From assembly GCA_017404985.1 (NCBI GenBank), contig JAFRBK010000009.1:1-64000 (forward strand): 64,000 nucleotides of DNA, in the 5' to 3' direction. Under the pieces are notes generated by a model, which saw nothing but the letters and a program-made list of their open reading frames with translations, did not search any database and was not told the DNA's origin. Position 1 is the first letter of the stretch. Each line of letters opens with the position of its first letter. This DNA is from Clostridia bacterium. GTDB lineage: Bacteria > Bacillota > Clostridia > Christensenellales > Aristaeellaceae. Of the stretch, positions 24,059 to 31,601 are shown piece by piece. Made by a program: the position numbers and the translations under genes.

Positions 24059-25708
24059 TTATGCCCCAGCAACGTACCAGGTCTTGGACTCACTGATCTG
24101 AATGTTGGCAGCCCGGAAGGCCTCTGCCATCTTCTCCTGCGTGAAGAAGAACTGGATGTGGATCTTGTAATCCTTCTCAATGGTGATCCTTTCGATGATT
24201 TTCGCAAGGATCATCTTTTTCTGTTCAACATCCACCTGATCGAATTCCGCTGCCCACGCGGTAATGTTGCTGAACTGTTCGCACATGCTCTGAAGCTTGC
24301 TCTGTTCAATTTCCTTCTCCTGCCTGCAGGCGAGAAGCTGGCTTTCCGCTTCCTGAAGCGCGGCGCTGTTTTCCTGGAGCAGGCTCTTCAGCAGATCTGT
24401 ATCGAAGGTGCTGTTGCCGGTAACGGAGTCCACGACCTCCTGTCGCAGATGGGACTGCTGGTTTTGAAGCTTATCGACCTTCGCCTGCAGTTCCCGGATA
24501 CGCTGATCGTGCTGGTTCCTGATCTGCCTGCGCACCTGTTCCTTCCAGACCGATTCTGCTGTTGCGGTGAATGAAGCAAAGTAAGCCTTGACGATCGTGA
24601 GGACCGTTTCTTCAATGCGACCGGCAGAATAGCTGTACTGTTCATTCGGGGAACGCCGCGCTTTGATGGACCCTCTGTAGCAGCGATAAACCGGATAGTA
24701 GATTGTTCCGTCCGAACTCTTCTTCATGTTGTAGCAGCCAACCAGCTTCCCGCCGCAGGCCTTGCAGTAAAGCAGCCCGCAGAGCAGTTTGGCGCTGTAC
24801 TGGGACTTTTCCCATCGCGATTCCTCATAGTCGCCGTTCTCCTTTTTCGTCAGCCGTTCCTTTCGGGGAATCCGGTTCTGCATGGTGTAATGGACAAAGG
24901 AGAATTCTTTGTCAGAAACGATCCGCAGGCTTTCATTGGGTTCGGACTGAATATCATTCATATGGAGGCGTCCGATGTAGGTGGGATTCTTCACCATGCC
25001 CCGGATCGTTTGAGCTGTCCAAACCTTTCCCGAGTTTGGATACTTCTCGTTGACCGCGTTGGCCACGCGCAGCGATCCCATGCCTTCTTCACCGATCATG
25101 TGGAAAATGTCCTGAACGATGACTGCTTGCTCCGGATCAATCTCCAGGTCATACAACTGACGGTTCTTTTTCCCCATCCGCCCATTGTGAACCAGTCGGT
25201 ATCCGAAGGGCACCTTCCCGCCGCGCCAGACTCCGTCCTCGGTCATCTGGCTGTGGGCTGCTTTCACGCGGAGGGACGTCTTTTCGGATTCGCCGCCCGC
25301 CATCCAGTAGCGGATGTAGTTCATCAGCTTGTCGCCCCGGTTGTCGATGCGCTGCTGACCTTCCCGGGTACTCCAGACCTCAATGCCGTGGTTCACGAAC
25401 CACTCCACCAGAAACGGAGTTTCATCTTCCCGGCGGCCCAGCCGGTCAAACATGAAGACCAGCAGAACATCGAATTCGTCTCGCTCTGCCATCTGGCGGA
25501 TTTCCTGAATGGCATCACGCTTGCTGGCGGATACTTTGAATCCGGACACGCCTTTTTCCAGCTTCTCACCGACGAATTCCCATTCAGGCATCCGGCTGAT
25601 GAAGTCCATGCATTCCCGGCGCTGAACAGGGATATCGTCTTCCGCGTTAACCTGCTGTTTCGTGGAAACCCTGTACAGACACAATACGCGCTTTTTCACG
25701 CTCTGCAC
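24059..25708 (-). CDS. Large serine recombinase (integrase)
   Basis: A 549-residue recombinase with the standard three-part plan. The catalytic domain at residues 5-150 has YRVSTKQQ with nucleophile Ser15, then FMFDRLGRRED and MNYIRYWMAGGESEKTS. The recombinase domain follows (GGKVPFGYRLV to NPTYIGRLH). A zinc ribbon has CGLLYCKACGGKLVGC plus a later Cys, and a coiled coil spans about 400-480. The length is normal and no damage is visible. It catalyses site-specific integration and excision. Its start overlaps a 70-residue gene by 13 bases. It probably moves part of the 17-28 kb block, although the 35-bp tRNA repeat would be long for a serine-integrase core. Confidence 0.93.
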   Translation of the reverse strand: MQSVKKRVLCLYRVSTKQQVNAEDDIPVQRRECMDFISRMPEWEFVGEKLEKGVSGFKVSASKRDAIQEIRQMAERDEFDVLLVFMFDRLGRREDETPFLVEWFVNHGIEVWSTREGQQRIDNRGDKLMNYIRYWMAGGESEKTSLRVKAAHSQMTEDGVWRGGKVPFGYRLVHNGRMGKKNRQLYDLEIDPEQAVIVQDIFHMIGEEGMGSLRVANAVNEKYPNSGKVWTAQTIRGMVKNPTYIGRLHMNDIQSEPNESLRIVSDKEFSFVHYTMQNRIPRKERLTKKENGDYEESRWEKSQYSAKLLCGLLYCKACGGKLVGCYNMKKSSDGTIYYPVYRCYRGSIKARRSPNEQYSYSAGRIEETVLTIVKAYFASFTATAESVWKEQVRRQIRNQHDQRIRELQAKVDKLQNQQSHLRQEVVDSVTGNSTFDTDLLKSLLQENSAALQEAESQLLACRQEKEIEQSKLQSMCEQFSNITAWAAEFDQVDVEQKKMILAKIIERITIEKDYKIHIQFFFTQEKMAEAFRAANIQISESKTWYVAGA

Positions 25709-25908
25709 CTCCTCATGTAGGAGTCGATCAGCATCTCCACAACAGCCTGATCGATCCCGGGATCTTCTTCCTCAGCGAATGACATCGTGACGATGCAGCC
25801 GTTGATTTCCAAAGGTCCCCTGACGGACATTACCTCTGGTCTGGAAGCGCAGCAAGCAACGTTATCCTTATCTTTCTGTGACGAAAGTGCGTCATAGATT
25901 CCGGCCAT
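25696..25908 (-). CDS. Small protein coupled to the serine recombinase
   Basis: A 70-residue protein beginning MAGIYDALSSQKDKDNVACC and ending LIDSYMRRCRA. The gene overlaps the recombinase by 13 bases and has GGAAGAA at its start, so the two are co-translated. Small partners are often found directly before large serine recombinases and may include directionality factors, but this one matches nothing I can name. The next 200 bases (25909-26109) hold no gene. Confidence 0.6.
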   Translation of the reverse strand: MAGIYDALSSQKDKDNVACCASRPEVMSVRGPLEINGCIVTMSFAEEEDPGIDQAVVEMLIDSYMRRCRA

Positions 25909-26109
25909 TTCTTCCGACTCCCTTCCGGAGGAAAAAACTTCCTCTCACTGAAAGCCGAAAAACACAACCCCCCACCAAACAAGCCCGAAAAATGCAGGAT
26001 TTCCCCCTTGCGCAGGCAGGTTGCATAGGGTATTCTCAGAGAGACGCATGGCGCGTCAGTTTGAAGAAAGAAAAACTGCCCGCCGATGGCAGGCATAGAG
26101 ATAAAGACC

Positions 26110-26352
26110 ATGGAAAACAGAATACCCGAGGTGTCCTTTTACAAGCCCCGGCTCGAAGATCTCTGGTTCCGGGAAGCCATGATGGCTGACCCGGAAACCA
26201 TGAGCTACAACAACGCATGGGGTGGCACGATCCCATTTCCGCGTGAAAAGTGGGCAGATTGGTACGATTTCTGGATTGCGAATCCCAATAAACGCTTCTA
26301 TCGGTACATTACAACAGGCAAAAGCAGATCCTTTGTGGGGGAAGCAGCCTAG
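26110..26352 (+). pseudogene. Truncated GNAT acetyltransferase (N-terminal half)
   Basis: The 80 codons from ATG 26110 give VSFYKPRLEDLWFREAMMAD, NNAWGGTIPFP and FVGEAA, the N-terminal half of a GNAT of about 160-180 residues. The frame stops where strand 4 would lead into the acetyl-CoA site, so the protein cannot be active. The stop TAG overlaps the AGGAGG of the macro-domain gene, suggesting that gene's acquisition removed the 3' half. The ribosome site is weak. Confidence 0.65.
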
Positions 26353-26364
26353 GAGGAAACCTCA

Positions 26365-27342
26365 ATGAGTACGATTCGAATTCAGAAAATCGGGATTACG
26401 GATCTGGACGTGGATGTCATCGTCAACGCTGCTAATTCCGGCCTCCAGGCTGGAGGAGGTGTTTGTGGCGCGATCTTCAGATCAGCTGGCTATCACGAAC
26501 TGCAGGATGCTTGCGACAAGATTGGCCATTGTGATACAGGTAAGGCTGTGATTACGCCCGGGTTCAAATCGAAAGCAAAGTACATCATCCATGCTGTTGG
26601 CCCGATCTGGAACGGCGGTGCCAGTGGCGAGCCGCAAATGCTGTACAGCTGCTATCGAGAATCATTGCGGCTTGCTGCGAAGAGTAATTGCCGCACGATT
26701 GCCTTCCCTCTGATTTCTTCCGGAATCTATGGTTATCCCAAAGACGGTGCATGGCGTAAAGCCATTCAGTCTTGCCATGATTTTATTCATCAAAATCCGG
26801 ATGCTGATCTGGAGATCATTTTTACGGTACTGGATGATGACACGCTGCAGCTGGGCAGAAAGACTCTCCACGAGATTGCTCCGGAAGATGAATATGTGAT
26901 TGTTCTGGAACGACCTGAACCTACTGAAAAAACAGTCATGGCGAAAAAAACTGACTGGCAGACATCCGACATGCCAGATCAGCATGACACATTCACGCTC
27001 CACAGAGAGCTTTCGGAGAAAGATGTCGCGGTGCTCCGTATGGGTAATATCCCCCAGGAGATGGAAGACAAGTGGTTCTGGTACTGTGAAGGAAATACTC
27101 TTTATGCGCATCGCAGCTGGACAGGCTTCTGCATCTACGTGATCCAAATGAACCCTGGAAGAAGCGAACATCAGGTTACGGTAAACAGATATCCAGAACA
27201 GTACGGATGCACGGATAATGCAGAAGATGAAAAAAAACTGAATATGTTGCTAAACTGGTGGACAAAGCCGAAGTATGATTATTATCACGAATGGCTGGAG
27301 GAAACAGTCGCCACGCTGAAGAAAAGTGGCCAAATCCAGTGA
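26365..27342 (+). CDS. Macro-domain protein with extra C-terminal domain
   Basis: A 325-residue protein. Residues 1-170 form a macro domain: VDVIVNAANSGLQAGGGVCG contains the ADP-ribose-binding NAAN and GGGVCGAI loop, and FPLISSGIYGYPKDGAW the second phosphate loop. Macro domains bind or remove ADP-ribose. Residues 195-320 form a separate domain with a WFWYCEGNTLYAHRSWTGFC stretch; similar tails occur on some bacterial macro proteins, with function unknown to me. GGAGGAAACCTCA precedes the ATG. A zinc-ribbon gene overlaps its end by one base (TGATG). The neighbours suggest a role in nucleotide or protein ADP-ribosylation tied to element defence; this is inference. Confidence 0.88.
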   Translation: MSTIRIQKIGITDLDVDVIVNAANSGLQAGGGVCGAIFRSAGYHELQDACDKIGHCDTGKAVITPGFKSKAKYIIHAVGPIWNGGASGEPQMLYSCYRESLRLAAKSNCRTIAFPLISSGIYGYPKDGAWRKAIQSCHDFIHQNPDADLEIIFTVLDDDTLQLGRKTLHEIAPEDEYVIVLERPEPTEKTVMAKKTDWQTSDMPDQHDTFTLHRELSEKDVAVLRMGNIPQEMEDKWFWYCEGNTLYAHRSWTGFCIYVIQMNPGRSEHQVTVNRYPEQYGCTDNAEDEKKLNMLLNWWTKPKYDYYHEWLEETVATLKKSGQIQ

Positions 27343-27545
27343 TGAGAAGGATCAGAGAGCCGCACTGGATCAAGCATTCTCATCTGTTTGATTCGGATGA
27401 ATATGAATGCTCACGTTGTGGAGCATTGTTCAGGAAGAAACCGGCAGTCTGCCCAAATTGCGGAATCCACCCAAGTCTGGAAAAAGAGGAACAGGACTGG
27501 GTAGACGAGGCCGAGGAGATCAGCTGGATTTTGGATGACGATTGA
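27342..27545 (+). CDS. Small zinc-ribbon protein
   Basis: A 67-residue protein with a CSRCG...CPNCG zinc ribbon (residues 24-42) and an acidic C-terminal helix (EEQDWVDEAEEISWILDDD). The start overlaps the macro-gene stop as TGATG, which indicates coupled translation. Such single-ribbon proteins are frequent on prophages and mobile elements and probably bind a protein or nucleic acid partner. No specific role can be given. Confidence 0.7.
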   Translation: MRRIREPHWIKHSHLFDSDEYECSRCGALFRKKPAVCPNCGIHPSLEKEEQDWVDEAEEISWILDDD

Positions 27546-27582
27546 CTACAGATTTCTGTAACTCAAGCAATCAGGAGGCATT

Positions 27583-28290
27583 ATGAAACTTAATGCAATT
27601 GATACTGAATATAAAGGCTATCGCTTCCGTTCAAGATTAGAAGCGCGATGGGCTGTTTTCTTTGATGCTCTTCATATAAAATATGAGTATGAACCAGAAG
27701 GATTCCGGGTAGGAGAAGCAAAAGCATATCTTCCAGATTTCTTTTTGCCTGAGCTGTCGACATATGTTGAGATCAAACCAATAAACAGTTTTGAATTCTC
27801 AATTGATGACGAGAAAAATGAGTTCTCCATGAGTGGCGAAAATGTCGAGAAATATGCGCAAGCATGCAATTGCTTTGCCGAAGCCGGTTATATGTATATG
27901 CTTCTCTGCGGCGATCCTATTGACGTATTGTTGAAGAATCATGGTGGGAATGGATCTGGTTGGATATTTGAACGCTTGCAGTGTCTAATTCAAGCATCAA
28001 AGGAATTGGACATAGATATTCCTTGGGAGAACACTGAATGTAATCCTGAAAAATGTGCTGCCTGTGACCATTATGCTGTTATGACCGCTCTTCCTTTTCT
28101 TGGTTTTGGCGCGAATTCCGAATTTTTGGTTGTACTCGATAATAATGGTCTTTTTCCCACACACTGGCAGCATTTTATGATCGTCAAGCCCGAAAAAATT
28201 GATTCTGATCAAAAAGCCATGATTGGTAACAACCTACAGGCAGCAAAAAAGGCACGACAGGCACGCTTTGAGTTCGATGAGAAAGGGTAG
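27583..28290 (+). CDS. PD-(D/E)XK nuclease-like protein
   Basis: A 235-residue protein whose N-terminal 70 residues carry the elements of a restriction-like nuclease: FRSRLEARWAVFFDAL (Glu20), YLPDFFLP (Asp51) and TYVEIKP (E-x-K at 63-65). The order and spacing fit the VSR/phage-type PD-(D/E)XK fold, so DNA cleavage is plausible. The C-terminal half contains CNPEKCAACDHY, a possible metal site, and a basic tail. GGAGGCATT lies before the ATG. It lies 37 bases after the zinc-ribbon gene and is the last gene before the tRNA. Cleavage activity and target are not shown. Confidence 0.75.
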   Translation: MKLNAIDTEYKGYRFRSRLEARWAVFFDALHIKYEYEPEGFRVGEAKAYLPDFFLPELSTYVEIKPINSFEFSIDDEKNEFSMSGENVEKYAQACNCFAEAGYMYMLLCGDPIDVLLKNHGGNGSGWIFERLQCLIQASKELDIDIPWENTECNPEKCAACDHYAVMTALPFLGFGANSEFLVVLDNNGLFPTHWQHFMIVKPEKIDSDQKAMIGNNLQAAKKARQARFEFDEKG

Positions 28291-28437
28291 GCTGAATTGA
28301 CAGACCGCTTCGTATTGCCACGCTGTTGGCTCGTTTGTTGCCCGATTTCGGGCCGGAACCGCTCAGAGCAAGGAACTGGGCGGTTTTCAGCGTCAGGCCG
28401 GTTTCTGGGCCACACAGGGGTAAATAGCGAAAAGGGT

Positions 28438-28466
28438 AAAAAAAAGCCCTCCCGATCCCGGGAGGG
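28438..28466 (-). terminator. Terminator of the tRNA-Val transcript
   Basis: On the minus strand CCCTCCCG (28466-28459) pairs with CGGGAGGG (28454-28447) around a four-base loop, followed by eight T. It lies two bases past the tRNA 3' end. The interval 28291-28437 holds nothing else. Confidence 0.9.
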
Positions 28467-28468
28467 AG

Positions 28469-28541
28469 TGGTGACAGTTGGACTCGAACCAACGACCCCA
28501 TCGATGTGAACGATGTGCTCTACCGACTGAGCCATGCCACC
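28469..28541 (-). tRNA. tRNA-Val (anticodon CAC)
   Basis: The 73 bases fold completely. The acceptor stem is GGTGGCA/TGTCACC, the D arm GCTC/GAGC, the anticodon stem CATCG/CGATG with loop TTCACAT (anticodon CAC, codon GUG), and the T stem GTTGG/CCAAC with loop TTCGAGT. The discriminator is A and CCA is not encoded. It is read from a consensus promoter about 300 bases upstream, across two tRNA-like 5' remnants, and ends at a strong terminator. Its 3' 34 bases recur at 7671-7704, marking it as an integration site. Confidence 0.97.
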
Positions 28542-28622
28542 TTATATGTCAACCGACTTTTGAACTTGGTTGTCCGTGTCACATTCGCGGACGTTCATCG
28601 CGTCGGATAAGCGATTCCTTTA
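28542..28622 (-). repeat. tRNA leader repeat, copy B
   Basis: This stretch directly before the intact tRNA matches 28752-28830, which directly precedes the most upstream tRNA-like remnant. Shared blocks include ATATGTCAACCGA next to the tRNA, then CCGTGTCACATTCGCGGACG and a TCGGATA-GCG block. Read leftward it includes GTCCG/CGGAC, a possible hairpin. Confidence 0.75.
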
Positions 28623-28675
28623 GTTTCCGTGGATTTTGCCTTCCGATGATCGTGGCACAGTACGATTGCTTTGCC

Positions 28676-28697
28676 CTACCGACTGAGCCATGCCACC
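28676..28697 (-). other. tRNA-Val 5' remnant 1
   Basis: These 22 bases are identical to the first 22 positions of the intact tRNA-Val (28520-28541). The following sequence (leftward) does not supply an anticodon or T arm, so it is a truncated gene in the same transcript. Confidence 0.75.
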
Positions 28698-28729
28698 ACG
28701 CTACCGTTTGTAGTTCCTAGCGGTTCGGA

Positions 28730-28751
28730 CTACCTACTGAGCCAACAGACC
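28730..28751 (-). other. tRNA-like 5' remnant 2 (diverged)
   Basis: It matches the tRNA-Val 5' end at 17 of 22 positions, keeping the GGCTCAGTAGGTAG D-arm core. No 3' half follows. It sits directly downstream of leader copy A, in the same relation as the intact tRNA to copy B. Confidence 0.55.
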
Positions 28752-28830
28752 ATATATGTCAACCGATTTTAGGGCTTTTTGCCCGTGTCACATTCGCGGA
28801 CGCCCTGCGCATCGGATACGCGCTGTTCCG
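28752..28830 (-). repeat. tRNA leader repeat, copy A
   Basis: This copy partners 28542-28622 and precedes remnant 2. The pair shows that a unit of leader plus tRNA was once duplicated in tandem, after which the upstream tRNA copy decayed. Confidence 0.75.
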
Positions 28831-28845
28831 TGTGGAACAGAAGAT

Positions 28846-28874
28846 AGTATAACACAGTTCAAACAGGAGGTCAA
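28846..28874 (-). promoter_or_regulatory. Promoter of the tRNA-Val region
   Basis: On the minus strand TTGACC (28874-28869) and TATACT (28851-28846) are separated by exactly 17 bases, a near-consensus promoter pointing at the tRNA cluster. The remaining interval to 28982 holds nothing recognisable. Confidence 0.85.
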
Positions 28875-28982
28875 GTAGTATTTTTCGGAGATTTTACTGA
28901 TTTTTGGGGTTTTGGGGGTTTGGAAAGTTTTTGCCGGCTGATTCAAATTCCACATATGCGCAACGGTTCACTGCGGAGGACT

Positions 28983-29492
28983 TCACAACCGATTCCTGCC
29001 GATGACCGTATATTTCATTCCGTTCTCCCCGCGGTCGGAGCGGTAAAGACAAACATCTGTTACGGTCATCAGTGTTGAAGGAACGGATATCTCTGAAAGG
29101 TTCAGGCCATTCGGAACAGAAGGCTTTCTCGCCAGCGTAATATGCGGGACGAATGGCTTTGGATCAAAGGGAATCCCTGATGCAGACAGATTGTTCCGAA
29201 CCCGTCGTGCCAAAAGGTTCAATTCGGCGGAAGGCTTCACCCCTGCCCAGAGGACCTTTGCTTCCGGGAAAATGCCGGGATGGGTCAGCCGGAGAGGGAA
29301 CGGTTTTTCCACTCCCGGAAGAAGATGCGTGATATCATCCGGCCATTCTCCTATGAAGGCAAGCGTCATATGCAAATTGTCCGGTTCAAGAAATCTTCCG
29401 GTCACTCCGGCGTCCCGTAGCTGGTTTTGAAGCGTAAACAGTGCATTTCGAAAGGAATCCGAAGGCTGCAGGCCGACAAATATCCGCATCAT
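28983..29492 (-). CDS. thpR: RNA 2',3'-cyclic phosphodiesterase
   Basis: A 169-residue member of the 2H phosphoesterase family with both catalytic motifs: HMTL at residues 41-44 and HITL near 116-119, about 75 apart as expected. The N-terminal MRIFVGLQPSD is typical of ThpR. These enzymes open 2',3'-cyclic phosphates on RNA. GGAAGGAAATAT precedes the ATG. It is a single gene whose 3' end faces the tRNA promoter region. No anomalies seen. Confidence 0.9.
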   Translation of the reverse strand: MMRIFVGLQPSDSFRNALFTLQNQLRDAGVTGRFLEPDNLHMTLAFIGEWPDDITHLLPGVEKPFPLRLTHPGIFPEAKVLWAGVKPSAELNLLARRVRNNLSASGIPFDPKPFVPHITLARKPSVPNGLNLSEISVPSTLMTVTDVCLYRSDRGENGMKYTVIGRNRL

Positions 29493-29731
29493 ATATTTCC
29501 TTCCTGGGTGGAGTTCCTTTTCTGAAACATGCGCAGGTTAGCAGGGGTTGCCCGTTCAGTCCGTTCCATCCGCGTCCCCTCGTTTGTCGGCTTTCGCCGG
29601 AAATCTTTCCCAATCATACCATACCGGAGAAGCCACAGTCAAAGAAAAGCAAACGCTTGCAGCGTTTCACCGCCCATGATACAGCCCGTACCTTCTGAGC
29701 CGGATTTTTTAAAGTAGATCGGGAATTTGAT

Positions 29732-29761
29732 TTGATTTATGAAGCAAAAATGAGGTATGAT
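29732..29761 (+). promoter_or_regulatory. Promoter of the NUDIX/aldo-keto reductase genes
   Basis: TTGATT (29732-29737) and TATGAT (29756-29761) are 18 bases apart, about 78 bases upstream of the NUDIX start. The rest of the interval 29493-29823 shows no gene. Confidence 0.6.
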
Positions 29762-29838
29762 TGTTTTGTATGGCTGAACTCCGGTTTTGCGATTGGTCGC
29801 GTGATGATGGAAATAAAATCTGAGTGAGGGAATGGAAA

Positions 29839-30336
29839 ATGGATTATATTCACGATCTGCGGAAGATTATCGGCCCCCGGAAGATCATTCTGAACTGTGC
29901 CGGAGCGCTGATCATCAGAGATAACAAAATTCTGTTTCAGCGCCGGACAGATAATGGCCAGTGGGGGCTGATCGGCGGGCTGCTGGAAATGAATGAAACC
30001 TATGAGCAGGCAGCCCTTCGGGAAATCCGGGAGGAAACGGGGCTTGAAGTAACGCTGGACAGTTTCCTTGGAATCTTCCATAATCATCATATGGTCTGGA
30101 GCAACGGAGACGCTGCACACGTGCTTTCAGCCATGTTCACGGCCCACATTGTCAGCGGAGAACCCAGAGTCGACGAGGAATCCTATGAGCTGCGATTCTT
30201 CGGAAAGGATGAGCTTCCGGCATTGTTTGCGGAAGACCACATCGCGGCATTGGATGCTTATTTCCGCGGCGTGAGATATCCGCTTTTGCAGGAAAATGCC
30301 TTCATCGCACAAGACGAAAAGTGTATCAGAAAGTGA
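29839..30336 (+). CDS. NUDIX hydrolase
   Basis: A 165-residue NUDIX protein with a full box, GLLEMNETYEQAALREIREE followed by TG, holding the metal-binding REXXEE. The preceding FQRRTDNGQWGLIGG strand is typical of the ADP-ribose/MutT-like group. It should hydrolyse a nucleoside diphosphate derivative; the substrate cannot be fixed. ATG 29839 is chosen because GAGGGAATGGAAA gives proper spacing; a GTG five codons earlier is possible. It precedes the aldo/keto reductase by 10 bases, so the two are one operon. Confidence 0.9.
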   Translation: MDYIHDLRKIIGPRKIILNCAGALIIRDNKILFQRRTDNGQWGLIGGLLEMNETYEQAALREIREETGLEVTLDSFLGIFHNHHMVWSNGDAAHVLSAMFTAHIVSGEPRVDEESYELRFFGKDELPALFAEDHIAALDAYFRGVRYPLLQENAFIAQDEKCIRK

Positions 30337-30346
30337 GGAAAGCAGG

Positions 30347-31474
30347 ATGGAACCAAAGAAACTCGGATTCGGCCTGATGAGGCTGCCCACCCTTGACCCG
30401 AAGAATGCCGCCAGTGTGGATATCGAACAGCTCAAGCGGATGGTGGATCTCTTTATGAGCAAGGGCTTCACCTACTTTGACACGGCGATCATGTACAATG
30501 GCTTCGCCAGCCAGCGTGCGGCAAAGGAAGCACTGGTGGACCGGTATCCCCGGGACAGCTTTACGCTGGCAACGAAGCTGCACAATGCGTTCTTCCATTC
30601 CAGGGAAGAACGGGATAAGGTTTTCAATGAGCAGCTGGAGCAGACCGGCGCGGGATACTTCGATTATTATCTGATCCACGGCATTGAGGCTGGCAGCTGG
30701 CCGAAATATGAGAAGTATGACTGCTTCAACTGGTTGCTGGAAAAGAAAAAGCAGGGGCTGGTCAAGCACGCCGGCTTTTCCTTCCATGATACTCCGGAGC
30801 TGCTGGACACGATTCTGACAAAGTATCCGGAAATGGAGTTTGTCCAGCTCCAGATCAATTATCTGGACTGGGAAAGCGAATGGGTTCAGTCCCGGGCAGT
30901 CTATGAAACAGCCTGCCGGCATCATAAGCCTGTGATCGTCATGGAGCCGGTCAAGGGCGGGACCCTGGCCAATGTGCCTGCCGAAGCGGAAAAGCTGCTG
31001 AAAGACGCGGAACCGGGCATGTCCGTCCCGTCCTGGGCCATCCGCTTTGCCGCTTCCCTGCCCAATGTGATGATGGTGCTCTCCGGGATGACCACCCTGG
31101 AGCAGGTGGAGGACAATACAGGCTTCATGGAAAACTTCAAGCCGCTGACGGACGAAGAAATCCGGCTTACCCACCGGGTTGCGGAGATCATCAACGCGCA
31201 GATTGCCGTGCCCTGTACCGGATGCGCTTACTGCACGGAAGGCTGTCCGATGAATATCCCGATTCCGAAATACTTCTCCCTGTATAACGAGGATATGCGG
31301 GAAGACCTGGCTCAGAAGGGGTGGACCGTGAACTATTCCAATTACGGAAACCTGGCGGAGAGCTTCGGGAAAGCAGCGGACTGTATCGCCTGCGGCCAGT
31401 GTGAAGGCGTCTGCCCCCAGCATCTGCCAATCATTGATCTGATGAAAAAAGTTTCTGCGCATTTTGATCATTGA
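30347..31474 (+). CDS. Aldo/keto reductase with C-terminal ferredoxin domain
   Basis: A 375-residue protein. Residues 1-280 are an aldo/keto reductase barrel: LGFGLMRLP, FDTAIMYNGFASQRAAKEAL (Asp and Tyr of the active site), LATKL, DYYLIHGI. Residues 285-365 carry two [4Fe-4S] motifs, CTGCAYCTEGCP and CIACGQCEGVCP. This architecture is common in anaerobes and implies electron transfer from or to ferredoxin in place of, or besides, NAD(P)H. GAGGAAAGCAGG precedes ATG 30347. The substrate is unknown. Confidence 0.92.
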   Translation: MEPKKLGFGLMRLPTLDPKNAASVDIEQLKRMVDLFMSKGFTYFDTAIMYNGFASQRAAKEALVDRYPRDSFTLATKLHNAFFHSREERDKVFNEQLEQTGAGYFDYYLIHGIEAGSWPKYEKYDCFNWLLEKKKQGLVKHAGFSFHDTPELLDTILTKYPEMEFVQLQINYLDWESEWVQSRAVYETACRHHKPVIVMEPVKGGTLANVPAEAEKLLKDAEPGMSVPSWAIRFAASLPNVMMVLSGMTTLEQVEDNTGFMENFKPLTDEEIRLTHRVAEIINAQIAVPCTGCAYCTEGCPMNIPIPKYFSLYNEDMREDLAQKGWTVNYSNYGNLAESFGKAADCIACGQCEGVCPQHLPIIDLMKKVSAHFDH

Positions 31475-31601
31475 TACATCGCGGATGTTGAATACGGAAT
31501 ACAGATTTCTTGGGGAAACCGGCCTGCGGGTCAGCGAAATCGCTGAAGGGAAAAGCATTTTGATTCGGTGAATTGATGCTTGCCAACAGGGAGGAACTAC
31601 T

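Noticed and set aside
28184-28535. Minus-strand ORFs containing GSLVRVQLSP and VVGSSPTVTT
   Set aside because: These are familiar spurious translations of tRNA 3' ends, not proteins.
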